19,158 nucleotides of DNA. Source: an uncultured Elusimicrobiales bacterium (GTDB lineage Bacteria > Elusimicrobiota > Elusimicrobia > Elusimicrobiales > Elusimicrobiaceae). Within the stretch, counting starts at the first letter, position 1; each line of letters opens with the position of its first letter. A program made the translations under genes and the position numbers. The stretch covers positions 1 to 19,158 of the forward strand of contig CALUQA010000147.1 of assembly GCA_944322775.1 (NCBI GenBank), in the 5' to 3' direction. Positions 1 through 7,311 of this stretch are shown one piece after another. The notes under the pieces were generated by a model. That model made no database searches. It was given only the letters and a program-made list of their open reading frames with translations, and was not told where the DNA came from.

Positions 1-141
1 ACCTTCGGCCGCACCTATAAAGACGCGCCCGACATTGACGGCCAGGTCACCTTCACCCGCCCCGTCACGCCCGGCCGCATTTTTAAAGCCAAAGTGGTCA
101 AAACAGACGGTTACAAACGAACGCTGGAACCCCTTAAATAA
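1..141 (+). CDS. rimO: 3' end of RimO-type ribosomal protein S12 methylthiotransferase (partial)
   Basis: The window opens inside a reading frame of 46 codons ending in TAA. The residues form a TRAM RNA-binding domain end: a GRTYKDAPDIDG stretch, then a V-T-F...PG...K-A-K-V segment and a terminal Y-K-R-T-L-E-P. The Y..AP-(E/D)-IDG signature is typical of the C-terminus of RimO, the radical-SAM enzyme that methylthiolates an aspartate of ribosomal protein S12. MiaB and MtaB also end in TRAM domains but usually lack the AP-x-IDG pattern, so RimO is preferred. The radical-SAM and N-terminal domains lie outside the window. Third positions are strongly C-rich. Confidence 0.72.
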   Translation, partial: TFGRTYKDAPDIDGQVTFTRPVTPGRIFKAKVVKTDGYKRTLEPLK

Positions 142-172
142 AAAAGACCGCTCTTTATAGAGCGGTCTTTTT
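141..172. terminator. Bidirectional intrinsic terminator between rimO and PLD gene
   Basis: Perfect stem of 14 bp (141-154 with 159-172) and a 4-nt TTAT loop. The core is GACCGCTCT/AGAGCGGTC, flanked by A and T runs, so it can act on both strands. It overlaps the stop codons of both convergent genes. Confidence 0.9.
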
Positions 173-2198
173 ATAACTGGTTGGTCAGCGCACCGACCAC
201 AAAAGAGGTCCACCCCACTTCCCGCTCTTTATCCATTTCTTCAGAAAAAGCAAAATCTTTTTCAAACAAGCGCTCTTCCAACTCCGCCACAAAAGCCGGG
301 TCGGATATACCCAGGCTCATTTCCTGATTGACAAACAGGCTCATCTTGTCAAAATTGGCCGAACCGACCACCGCCCAGCCGTCATACAAGGCGGCTTTAA
401 CATGGCTCATGCCCTTATAAAAAAATACCCGCACACCATTGCGCCAGAGTTTGTTGGCCATAATTTGGTTGTTGGCGTCCATAATGCCCACATCGTTTTC
501 TCCGGGCAAAATGACGCGCACGTCCACCCCGCGCCCGCGCGCTTGAATCAGTTCGCCTACAATGCGGTCGTCAGAAAAATAGGCATTTTGTATATAAATG
601 CGCCGCTTGGCCCGCTTAATGGCTTCCAGCTGCGCCTGGAAAATTTCCGCCTGAGAAGGCTTGGTGTACATCAGGCGTACGTCTATCATGCCGGGTTTTT
701 CTTCGTTACCTTTGCGTTGGCGCTTGCTGAACAGTTTACGCCAAGCCGCGGCATAATCGCCGCCCCAGCCGTTAAAAGACCAGGCTTCATAAAAGTTTTT
801 CACCAGCCGTCCCACCACCGGCCCGCGCAGGGCCACCATCATATCGTGCCAGGTGTAGCGGTATTCTTCGCCAATGTTCATGCCGCCGGTATAGGCCAGC
901 TCGCGGTCAATTAAATACACTTTTGTATGGTCAAAAGTGGCCCAAGTGTTATAGTGGGTGCGGGCTTTGGCGTGCGAGTTTTTGCGAATGTAACTTTTAA
1001 TGCTTTTGGGCATGATAAAATTTTCTTTAAAACTAAGCTCCGGCACCTTGGCCGAGTTGAGCACGGTGTTTAACTCGTCTGTCAGCACGCGCACGTCCAC
1101 CCCGTCGGCGGCGCGCTCTTTCAGCAGGTCTGCTATTTTAAGGCCGTACGGGTCCGTGCCGAAAATATACACGCGCGTAAAAATGGAATGTTTCGCCCGC
1201 TGCGCGGCCAAAATAAAATGCGGGAAGAACTCATCGCCGTCTATCAGCAGTTTTACCTCTGCTTTATAATTTTGCTTGGTAATATTTTTATCCAGCCAAG
1301 CATTAAACTGCGTTAAATCCATTTCTTCGCCGCTGGTGTTAAGCGGGGGCACGGTTGCCAAATCCCGATACACCGGCGGCAAAGCCGTGTAGACGGAAGA
1401 AACCCCCAGCGAAAACAACCGAAACGTGGACGTAAACGGCGCCTTAATTACCCCAAACAAATGGCTTTTGACAAAAAAGGACCATAAAAACGTAGTGGAA
1501 AAACCCAGTTGGGTCATTTCTTTTTCCAGCTCGTAATAGGGCGGCAGCTGCAGGGCCGTCATAAGGCCTTTTTCTATGTCCACATACATAAAGGGCGTCA
1601 GCGGAATGCTGTCCAGACGCAGCAAAAAACGCGTGTAGGGAGCGCCGGAAGCCTCTATTTGGTGTTTAAGGTTTTCAAAAAGCAGGCGGTCAAACTCCGC
1701 CGCGTCCACCTTGCCCACAATATGCACGTCGGGCGGGGCGTCGGTTAAATCCACCAAATTGGGTTTGCCGTCGGCGCCCCTGTAAAGCATGGTTTCATAA
1801 GTACGAACAAACAAAATGCGTCCTTCCCCCGGGTTTTGCGGCAAGAGGGAAATGATCACTTCCCGCACCACTTCGCCCCATTCTTTGCCCACCTGCACCA
1901 CCGGCAAGGTCTGGTTAAATTTGTCATCGTCGGAGGCACGTTTGGGCTTAAGCAGCGAATAACCCAGCGGGTCGTTTTCATCTGGCTCTTCGGAAGCAAC
2001 AAAATAAAAGGGCTGCCCGTCATATACATAGCGGATATACACATCGTTTTTATAAACAAATACTTTTTGGGGGGCGGTTTCGTGCTGTTCAATGGAGCGC
2101 ATGGCTTGGCGCTTTTGCAAAGTGGCCGAAGAGCACGCACACAGAAGGGCGGCACTTAAAAAAAGAAGCAAAAAATGGGTTCGTCTGAAAAAGGACAT
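171..2198 (-). CDS. Lipoprotein with two phospholipase D (HKD) motifs, cardiolipin synthase-like
   Basis: 675-residue protein of the phospholipase D superfamily. Residues 1-22 are a lipoprotein signal peptide (basic FFRR start, leucine-rich core, lipobox L-C-A-C with Cys22), so the enzyme should be anchored to a membrane outside the cytoplasm. Residues about 25-290 match nothing I recognise. Two catalytic HxKxxxxD motifs follow, H424/K426/D431 (HTKVYLID, then TGGMN) and H599/K601/D606 (HVKAALYD, then GSANFD). This is the usual paired arrangement of cardiolipin synthases and related phosphatidyltransferases. Either phospholipid transfer or hydrolysis is possible. The ATG is favoured because the signal peptide begins there. 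No ribosome site precedes it; a -10 box ends 5 nt upstream, suggesting a leaderless mRNA. Confidence 0.88.
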   Translation of the reverse strand: MSFFRRTHFLLLFLSAALLCACSSATLQKRQAMRSIEQHETAPQKVFVYKNDVYIRYVYDGQPFYFVASEEPDENDPLGYSLLKPKRASDDDKFNQTLPVVQVGKEWGEVVREVIISLLPQNPGEGRILFVRTYETMLYRGADGKPNLVDLTDAPPDVHIVGKVDAAEFDRLLFENLKHQIEASGAPYTRFLLRLDSIPLTPFMYVDIEKGLMTALQLPPYYELEKEMTQLGFSTTFLWSFFVKSHLFGVIKAPFTSTFRLFSLGVSSVYTALPPVYRDLATVPPLNTSGEEMDLTQFNAWLDKNITKQNYKAEVKLLIDGDEFFPHFILAAQRAKHSIFTRVYIFGTDPYGLKIADLLKERAADGVDVRVLTDELNTVLNSAKVPELSFKENFIMPKSIKSYIRKNSHAKARTHYNTWATFDHTKVYLIDRELAYTGGMNIGEEYRYTWHDMMVALRGPVVGRLVKNFYEAWSFNGWGGDYAAAWRKLFSKRQRKGNEEKPGMIDVRLMYTKPSQAEIFQAQLEAIKRAKRRIYIQNAYFSDDRIVGELIQARGRGVDVRVILPGENDVGIMDANNQIMANKLWRNGVRVFFYKGMSHVKAALYDGWAVVGSANFDKMSLFVNQEMSLGISDPAFVAELEERLFEKDFAFSEEMDKEREVGWTSFVVGALTNQL

Positions 2199-2203
2199 GC
2201 TTT

Positions 2204-2212
2204 ATTGTAGCA
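2204..2212 (-). promoter_or_regulatory. Extended -10 promoter of PLD lipoprotein gene (leaderless)
   Basis: On the minus strand this reads TGCTACAAT, an extended -10 element (TG-N-TACAAT), and it ends 5 nt before the ATG at 2198. No -35 hexamer is evident. Transcription would begin at or next to the start codon. Confidence 0.6.
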
Positions 2213-2303
2213 AAACCGCTGCCCGAACCGAAGAAAAAACTTCACAACCTGCCCCTCTTTACGTGCTTGAGCCGCGGCAGGCAAACGGCAGGAGCATTGG
2301 CCG

Positions 2304-2312
2304 TGCTATAAT
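2304..2312 (+). promoter_or_regulatory. Extended -10 promoter of SIS-domain gene (leaderless)
   Basis: TGCTATAAT, a perfect extended -10, ends 6 nt before the ATG at 2319. No Shine-Dalgarno sequence lies between them and no -35 hexamer is seen at the usual spacing. Confidence 0.65.
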
Positions 2313-2318
2313 AAAGAT

Positions 2319-3059
2319 ATGCAGAACACATTTAAAAACCCGTATTTTAACCAAATTGTACACCTGCTGGAATATTTGGAAAACACCCAGCAGCCCGCCA
2401 TGCACAAAGCCGCCCAAGCCGTGGCGGATTGTTTGGCCAGTGACGGCATTATTCACACCTTTGGCTGCGGCCACAGCGGCAGCGTGGCGTTGGAGCCTTT
2501 CCACCGCAGCGGCTGTTTTGCCGCCGTGGACGCCATGCTGGACCCGGGGCTTATGTTTCAGCTGGGAGCACACCCCGGAACGGCGCTGGAGCGGCTGGAA
2601 GGCTACTCCCCCATTATTTTTGACCGCCACGATTTGCGCAAAGGCGACGTACTGTTTGTTTTTTCCAACTCGGGGCGAAATCCCGCCGGCGTAGACGCCG
2701 TGCTGTACGCCAAAAAGAAGGGCGTGCTTACCATTGCCGTCACCGCGGTCAAAGCCCATGCCCCAAGCAAAAGCCGCCACTCCAGCGGGCTGTTGCTTAA
2801 AGACGCGGCCGATATCGTGCTTGATAACGGTGCCAGCAAAAACGAAACCTGCCTGACGCTGGGCGACCTGGAGCTGGCCCCCATTTCCACCATCGGCGCC
2901 AGCGCCGTGCTGCACAGCGTGCTTTTTGAAGCGGCGCAAATACTGGCCGCCAAAGGCGTTCCCCCGCCCGTATACAAAAGCAGCAATGCCGCCGGCAACG
3001 ACGAATACAACACCGCACTGGCCGAAAAATACAAGAAACGCATTAAACATTTGGACTAA
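2319..3059 (+). CDS. SIS-domain sugar-phosphate binding protein (UPF0309-like)
   Basis: 246-residue cytosolic protein with a SIS (sugar isomerase) fold. Visible landmarks are FGCGHSGSVALEPFHRSG (about residues 48-65, the phosphosugar-binding loop region), VFSNSGRNPAGVDAV (about 112-126, the second Ser-rich loop), a HSSG-LLLKDAADIVLDN segment, and a C-terminal PPVYKSSN..G..EYN. This series matches the UPF0309 group, which is related to but distinct from N-acetylmuramate-6-phosphate etherase (MurQ). The substrate is unknown; an amino-sugar phosphate is plausible. The start is set by the promoter that ends 6 nt upstream. The gene stands alone with its own terminator. Confidence 0.8.
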   Translation: MQNTFKNPYFNQIVHLLEYLENTQQPAMHKAAQAVADCLASDGIIHTFGCGHSGSVALEPFHRSGCFAAVDAMLDPGLMFQLGAHPGTALERLEGYSPIIFDRHDLRKGDVLFVFSNSGRNPAGVDAVLYAKKKGVLTIAVTAVKAHAPSKSRHSSGLLLKDAADIVLDNGASKNETCLTLGDLELAPISTIGASAVLHSVLFEAAQILAAKGVPPPVYKSSNAAGNDEYNTALAEKYKKRIKHLD

Positions 3060-3060
3060 A

Positions 3061-3086
3061 AAAACCCGCGCAAAAGCGCGGGTTTT
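3061..3086 (+). terminator. Intrinsic terminator of SIS gene
   Basis: Stem AAAACCCGCGC / GCGCGGGTTTT (3061-3071 with 3076-3086) with a 4-nt AAAA loop, running into T-rich sequence. It starts directly after the stop codon. Confidence 0.9.
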
Positions 3087-3119
3087 TAATTTTCCGACGG
3101 AATAAATTTATTTTTCCCG

Positions 3120-3147
3120 TTGAAATCTGCCAAAAAATAAGTATACT
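3120..3147 (+). promoter_or_regulatory. Sigma70-type promoter of the OsmC gene
   Basis: TTGAAA (3120-3125), a 16-nt spacer and TATACT (3142-3147). It gives a leader of about 40 nt that ends in the ribosome site AAGGAG (3185-3190), 6 nt from the ATG. This is one of the few promoters here with a recognisable -35. Confidence 0.55.
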
Positions 3148-3196
3148 GATAATAAGCCGTTTATTTTTTTCACCTAAAATCTGCAAGGAGCCGCAC

Positions 3197-3580
3197 ATGA
3201 AAATTACCTTTGAAGGGAACAAAAGGGTAAAGGTTCACGTCAAAAATTTTGACGTGTGGACCGATCAACCCAAAGAACAGGGCGGCGATGGTTCCGCCCC
3301 TACGCCGATTGATTTGTTTCTAGCGTCGTTGGGCAGCTGCAGCGGGGTGTTTGTGCTAAACTTTTTAAAACAGCACAACCTGCCCGAAAATGTTTATTTG
3401 ACGTTGGACCCGGTGTGGAATATCAATGATTATGTGATTGATAAAATTAATGTCGTCATTCATGTGCCGGCCGGCTTTCCGGAAAAATACGAACACGCGC
3501 TTATTGAAGTGGCCAAACGCTGCCTGGTGGCGCGGCATGTGAAAGTGGAGCACGATATCACGCTCACCCGCGACGCATAA
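3197..3580 (+). CDS. OsmC/Ohr-family protein
   Basis: 127-residue small cytosolic protein of the OsmC family, thiol peroxidases and relatives that reduce organic hydroperoxides. Both family cysteines are present: C48 in the helix FLASLGSCSGVFVLNF and C109 in VAKRCLVARH. The N-terminal beta strands and the P-T-P-I-D-L-F motif before the first helix are typical. The length is near the family minimum, closer to the YhfA-like OsmC subgroup than to long OsmC or Ohr, so peroxidase activity is inferred. It has its own promoter and Shine-Dalgarno site and converges on the aminotransferase gene, sharing a terminator. Confidence 0.85.
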   Translation: MKITFEGNKRVKVHVKNFDVWTDQPKEQGGDGSAPTPIDLFLASLGSCSGVFVLNFLKQHNLPENVYLTLDPVWNINDYVIDKINVVIHVPAGFPEKYEHALIEVAKRCLVARHVKVEHDITLTRDA

Positions 3581-3593
3581 AAAACTTTCAAAC

Positions 3594-3624
3594 AAAAAAC
3601 CCCGCTTTAAAAGCGGGGTTTTTT
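3594..3624. terminator. Bidirectional terminator between OsmC gene and nad operon
   Basis: Stem AAAAAACCCCGC / GCGGGGTTTTTT (3594-3605 with 3613-3624) around a 7-nt loop. A and T runs on both sides let it serve both convergent transcripts. Confidence 0.9.
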
Positions 3625-3638
3625 ATGGTCTGACAAAC

Positions 3639-4850
3639 TTAAGCCAGCGCCCGTTTGATGGTGGCGGCCAAGCGCTGCACGCCTTCTTCTATTTGTTCAA
3701 AAGAAGAATAAGAGAAGTTCAGGCGGAAGTCGTTGCGGCGGGCATCGCGCGGCGGGTAAAAGTCCACCCCGGCCACATAGGCCACGCGTTCTTCCAGCGC
3801 GGTTTTAAGCATTTCCGTGGCGTCAATTTTTTCCGGCAACGTCACCCACAGGAAAAGCCCCCCTTCGGGTTTGGTCCATTTCACGCCGCTGGGCATATAT
3901 TTTTCCAGCATTTGCAGCATTTTGTCGCGTTTTTTGTGGTACACTTCCACCACTTCTGCCACGTGTTTAAGCAGATAGCCGCCTTTTAAATAGGCCGCCG
4001 TGGCCAGCTGCAAAATGGGCGCCGTGCACAAATCCATGGCCTGTTTAAGCACCACAAATTTTTGGATAATTTCTTCCGGCCCGAGCACATAGCCCAGACG
4101 GAAACCCGGCACAAACACCTTGGAAAACGTAAACAGCGTAATCACGTTGACGCGGCCGCCGTCCAATTTATAAAACGTTTCCGGGGCCTGGCCTTCAAAG
4201 CGCACTTGACGGTAAGGCGAGTCTTCCACAATCAGCGTGCCGTATTTTTCGGCCAATTGCAAAATTTCTTTGCGGCGCTCTTGCGGAATGGTAGTTCCGC
4301 TGGGGTTTTGAAAATCCGGCACCAAATAAAGGAATTTACACACGCGACCGGCGGCCTGTAACTCTTTCAATTTCTTTTCTATGGCTGCAGGCAAAACACC
4401 CTGGTCGTCGCTTTCGGCGCCAAATACGTCTGCACCGGAAGCTTCAAAGGCTTGCAAAGCGCCCAAGTAGGTCGGAGAAGCGGTAATAATGGCGTCGCCG
4501 CGGTTTAAAAACACGCGCGCCGTCATATCCAACGCCTGCTGAGAGGCCGACACAATAAGCAGTTGCTCCTGCTTGGCGTCAATATTTTCGGTTTCTTTTA
4601 AAAGTTTAATCAATTCTTCTTTCAGTTCTTTGCAGCCTTCGGTGGTGCCGTACTGCAGGGTTTGACCCGGGTAGCGGTTGACCACGTCTTTCATAATATC
4701 GGCAATGGTCTTAGACGGAAACAGCGTCGGATCGGGCAAGCCGCCTGCAAAAGAAATAACGTTGGGGTTGGTTATCACTTTTAGCAATTCGCGTATGGCA
4801 GAGGCTTTAATGCTGTTTGCCGTTTCGGAAAATAATTTTTGATAATCCAT
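3639..4850 (-). CDS. PLP-dependent class I/II aminotransferase (2-aminoadipate/aromatic type)
   Basis: 403-residue fold-type I aminotransferase. Visible features are the N-terminal ISFAGGLPDPTLFP segment, the YGTTEGCKELKEEL region, the cofactor-ring sequence DFQNPSGTT, EDSPYR, and the Schiff-base lysine K244 in TFSKVFVPGFRLGY. The C-terminal P-EGGLFLWVTLP and the R in NDFRLNFSY (carboxylate-binding) are also present. This combination is typical of the LysN/ARO8-like group that resembles MocR regulators without their DNA-binding domain. Substrate could be 2-aminoadipate, aromatic or branched-chain amino acids. It is the last gene of the nad operon, 21 nt after nadC, with ribosome site GAGGAG. 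Its link to NAD synthesis is unclear. Confidence 0.87.
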   Translation of the reverse strand: MDYQKLFSETANSIKASAIRELLKVITNPNVISFAGGLPDPTLFPSKTIADIMKDVVNRYPGQTLQYGTTEGCKELKEELIKLLKETENIDAKQEQLLIVSASQQALDMTARVFLNRGDAIITASPTYLGALQAFEASGADVFGAESDDQGVLPAAIEKKLKELQAAGRVCKFLYLVPDFQNPSGTTIPQERRKEILQLAEKYGTLIVEDSPYRQVRFEGQAPETFYKLDGGRVNVITLFTFSKVFVPGFRLGYVLGPEEIIQKFVVLKQAMDLCTAPILQLATAAYLKGGYLLKHVAEVVEVYHKKRDKMLQMLEKYMPSGVKWTKPEGGLFLWVTLPEKIDATEMLKTALEERVAYVAGVDFYPPRDARRNDFRLNFSYSSFEQIEEGVQRLAATIKRALA

Positions 4851-4871
4851 TTTTTACTCCTCACAAAAAGA

Positions 4872-5705
4872 CTATTTCAAATACTCAATAATTTTAAGGC
4901 TTAAATCTTTGGACGGCACCGAATGCGTCAGCGCCCCGCTGGAAATAACGTCCGGCTTGGCCTGGCAATATTCGGCCAGGTTTTGTTTATTTACGCCGCC
5001 GGAAACTTCCGTAATGGCGCGGCCGGCAATAAACTGCACCGCTTCGGCGGCTTGCTGCGGCGTCATGTTATCAAGCATAATAATGTCGGCCCCGGCCTGC
5101 AAGGCTTCTTTTACTTCTTCCAAATTGGTGGTTTCCACCTCAATTTTAGGCGTATGACCGATAGCGTTTTTAATGCGTTTGACGGCTGCGGTAATGGAAC
5201 CGGCCGCTGCGATATGGTTGTCTTTAATCATCACGCTGTCGGACAAAGACATGCGGTGGTTGCGCGCACCGCCGCAACGCACGGCATATTTGTCCAGCTT
5301 GCGCATGCCGGGCTGGCTTTTGCGGGTGTCCACAATCATCACGCCGTAAGGTTTGGCAATTTCGGCATATTCACGGCTGGCCGTGGCAATGCCGCTCATG
5401 CGCTGCATAAAGTTAAGGGCGGTTCTTTCGCCTTTTAAAATGCTTAAGGTGCGGCCTTCCAGCTCCAGCACTTTTTCGCCTTTTTTCACTAAATCGCCGT
5501 CGTGTTTTAAAGCTCTGAAAGACAAGGTTTCATCTACCAGCCAAAAGGTCTGGCGGGCAATATCCATGCCGCTTAGCACCAAATCTTCTTTGGCTACCAC
5601 CACCGCACGGGCGCGGTCCTGCGGGGTAAAAATATTGTCGGAGGTTATATCCCCCAGGCCCAGGTCTTCGTCTAAAGCCAGTTGTATAATTTTTTCTATA
5701 ATCAT
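4872..5705 (-). CDS. nadC: Nicotinate-nucleotide pyrophosphorylase (carboxylating), quinolinate phosphoribosyltransferase
   Basis: 277-residue enzyme converting quinolinate and PRPP to nicotinate mononucleotide, CO2 and pyrophosphate in de novo NAD synthesis. Recognisable parts are the N-terminal DEDLGLGDITSD, ERTALNFMQRMSGIAT (93-108), the active-site stretch DTRKSQPGMRKL (126-137), GGARNHRMSL (145-154), IKDNH (160-164), IEVET and the late SGGV. Length is normal for the family. Its ATG overlaps the nadA stop codon (ATGA, 5702-5705), so the two are translationally coupled and probably made in similar amounts. Confidence 0.96.
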   Translation of the reverse strand: MIIEKIIQLALDEDLGLGDITSDNIFTPQDRARAVVVAKEDLVLSGMDIARQTFWLVDETLSFRALKHDGDLVKKGEKVLELEGRTLSILKGERTALNFMQRMSGIATASREYAEIAKPYGVMIVDTRKSQPGMRKLDKYAVRCGGARNHRMSLSDSVMIKDNHIAAAGSITAAVKRIKNAIGHTPKIEVETTNLEEVKEALQAGADIIMLDNMTPQQAAEAVQFIAGRAITEVSGGVNKQNLAEYCQAKPDVISSGALTHSVPSKDLSLKIIEYLK

Positions 5706-6748
5706 TTCGTCATCTCAAACATGTTCTGCAAAGATTTGCGCGCGCGGGCAATGACGTCCGGCGACAGGCTGACAATCTGCTCCGGCTTGGGCGCACTGAG
5801 CGCCTGGAAGGTGTTTATCAGCGTATTTCTTTTCATATAGGCACAGGTGCCGTAGGGCCAAATAAAGGTTTTGTCTTTATATTCGGCTTCCAAACGGTTG
5901 ACCAGGCCAAACTCCGTCAACGCGCCAAAAAGTTTGTCTTTAGAGGCGGCCACATAGTCGGTCATGCCTTTGGTGCTGCCCACATAATCGGCCGCGGCGC
6001 ACACGTCGGGGCGGCATTCGGGGTGTGCCATCACTTTAATGCCCGGGTATTGGCGGCGCAGGGCCTCAATGTCTTGCGGCGTGTATTTATCGTGCACACA
6101 GCAGGAACCGCCGGAAGAAATAATTTTTTTAGCAATGCCGCGGCGCTTTAAATCGGCTTCTATATTTTGGGCCATCAGCAAATCCGGCACAAAAATCAGT
6201 TCTTTTTGCGGCATATTTGCGGCAATGTTAAACACATTGCCGGAAGTAACGCACACATCACTTTCGGCTTTTACGCCGGCGGTGCTGTTAACATAGCAAA
6301 GCACCGGCACACCCGGGTGGGCGGCTTTTAGTTTGCGCACGTCTTCTTCGGTTATGGCGTCTGCCAGGGTGCAGCCGGCATGGCCGGCCGGAATGATGAC
6401 TTGTTTGGAAGGATTTAAAATCTTTGCCGTTTCGGCCATAAACCACACGCCGGCAAAAATAATAATGTCGGCAGACACCGTTTCGGCTTTGCGGCTTAAG
6501 GCATATGAATCGCCGCTGAAATCAGCCACGCCGTACACCAGTTCCGGCACGGTATAAGAGTGGGCTAAAATAACGGCATTTTTTTCTTTTTTCAGCCGGT
6601 TAATCGCCAGCGTGTAGGGAGCTGCCTGTTGGCAGTCCTGCAAGGTCCATTTTACGCCTTTACTGCGTGAGACGGAACCAAGAAGCCCATAGAGTCTATG
6701 GGCTTCTTTTTCCAAAAGTTCTTTATTTGTTTCTTCTTGCAAAACCAT
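5702..6748 (-). CDS. nadA: Quinolinate synthase A
   Basis: 348-residue [4Fe-4S] enzyme condensing iminoaspartate with dihydroxyacetone phosphate to quinolinate. The likely cluster cysteines are C126 (GHAGCTLAD), C216 (GGSCCVHDKYT) and C302 (YGTCAYMKRNTL). Other signatures are AHSYTVPE, FAGVWFMAETAKILNPSK, CYVNSTAGVKAESDVCVTS and HPECRPDV. The ATG at 6748, 4 nt after the preceding lipoprotein stop, gives the usual family length. An in-frame ATG at 6787 would add 13 residues and overlap that gene, so I rejected it. Ribosome-site match is weak, consistent with translational coupling. No nadB or aspartate dehydrogenase gene is present in the window to supply iminoaspartate. Confidence 0.95.
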   Translation of the reverse strand: MVLQEETNKELLEKEAHRLYGLLGSVSRSKGVKWTLQDCQQAAPYTLAINRLKKEKNAVILAHSYTVPELVYGVADFSGDSYALSRKAETVSADIIIFAGVWFMAETAKILNPSKQVIIPAGHAGCTLADAITEEDVRKLKAAHPGVPVLCYVNSTAGVKAESDVCVTSGNVFNIAANMPQKELIFVPDLLMAQNIEADLKRRGIAKKIISSGGSCCVHDKYTPQDIEALRRQYPGIKVMAHPECRPDVCAAADYVGSTKGMTDYVAASKDKLFGALTEFGLVNRLEAEYKDKTFIWPYGTCAYMKRNTLINTFQALSAPKPEQIVSLSPDVIARARKSLQNMFEMTK

Positions 6749-6752
6749 ATTC

Positions 6753-7136
6753 TTACATATCCGCGGCCATGGCAGCCCCTTCTTCATCGGGCAGGGCTTC
6801 CTGGTCAGTCACCGGGGCGGCGGCATCGGCAGGCATCGGGTTGCCTTCACCGTCCACCACGGTTTTTTGCACGGTCATTGTGCGGGCGGGTTTTTGACCG
6901 GTTTTGCGGGTCGTGCTTTGAATATAAGAAGACCCGCTGACTTGTTCTTCATACGGGGCTACGCGGTCGTAACCGTCGTTAGGAACGACCAAATTGTCAA
7001 ACTCTTGATCCACAATTTGATATTTGGCGTATTGATCCGTCAAAGTTTCCTGCGGTTGGGCCGATTGCGTCTTGTTGGAAGAAGCACATCCAACGGCTAA
7101 AGCACCCAGTACGGCAAACAGAAAAAGTTTTTTCAT
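6753..7136 (-). CDS. Small lipoprotein of unknown function, first gene of nad operon
   Basis: 127 residues. The signal peptide MKKLFLFAVLGALAVGC has a good lipobox (A-V-G-C, Cys17). The mature part is short, polar and probably poorly folded, ending in an acidic, Ala/Asp/Pro-rich tail, with no family I recognise. A strong ribosome site (AAGGAGA) lies 9 nt before the ATG. The stop codon is only 4 nt upstream of nadA, so an envelope lipoprotein leads a cytosolic NAD pathway operon. Whether this reflects shared function or chance adjacency cannot be told from one genome. Confidence 0.8.
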   Translation of the reverse strand: MKKLFLFAVLGALAVGCASSNKTQSAQPQETLTDQYAKYQIVDQEFDNLVVPNDGYDRVAPYEEQVSGSSYIQSTTRKTGQKPARTMTVQKTVVDGEGNPMPADAAAPVTDQEALPDEEGAAMAADM

Positions 7137-7184
7137 AAACCCGTCTCCTTTAGTTCAACTTTACGGTCTGATATTATTGTATAA

Positions 7185-7190
7185 ATTATA
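7185..7190 (-). promoter_or_regulatory. Candidate -10 box of lipoprotein-nadA-nadC operon
   Basis: TATAAT on the minus strand in a very A/T-rich segment, about 48 nt upstream of the ATG at 7136. An alternative TACAAT lies at 7176-7181. No clear -35 is visible for either. Confidence 0.4.
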
Positions 7191-7263
7191 TCGTGCCGTG
7201 TGCCAGTATTTTAAATATTTTTTTGGGGCCTTTTCAAGGCTTTCCCCCGCGATAAAATTATTT

Positions 7264-7272
7264 TGCTACAAT
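7264..7272 (+). promoter_or_regulatory. Extended -10 promoter of AGCS symporter gene
   Basis: TGCTACAAT preceded by TTT, the same core as in the PLD lipoprotein promoter. Here the leader is about 35 nt and contains a GGAG ribosome site at 7303-7306, so this gene is not leaderless. Confidence 0.55.
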
Positions 7273-7311
7273 ACAGCAGTACTCTTTCCACTTTACTTAA
7301 GCGGAGAAACC

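Noticed and set aside
2259..3050. 263-residue open frame antisense to the SIS gene
   Set aside because: It is a shadow of a GC-rich gene. The plus-strand frame has full family motifs, a promoter and a terminator, while the antisense one is Gly/Val/His-rich low complexity.
6749..6787. Longer NadA start at 6787
   Set aside because: It would overlap the lipoprotein gene by 35 bases and add residues outside the family's normal length; the ATG at 6748 fits better.
7072..7311. N-terminal extension of the AGCS symporter frame
   Set aside because: It runs antisense through the lipoprotein start and across both promoters; the ATG at 7312 has a ribosome site and the native N-terminus.
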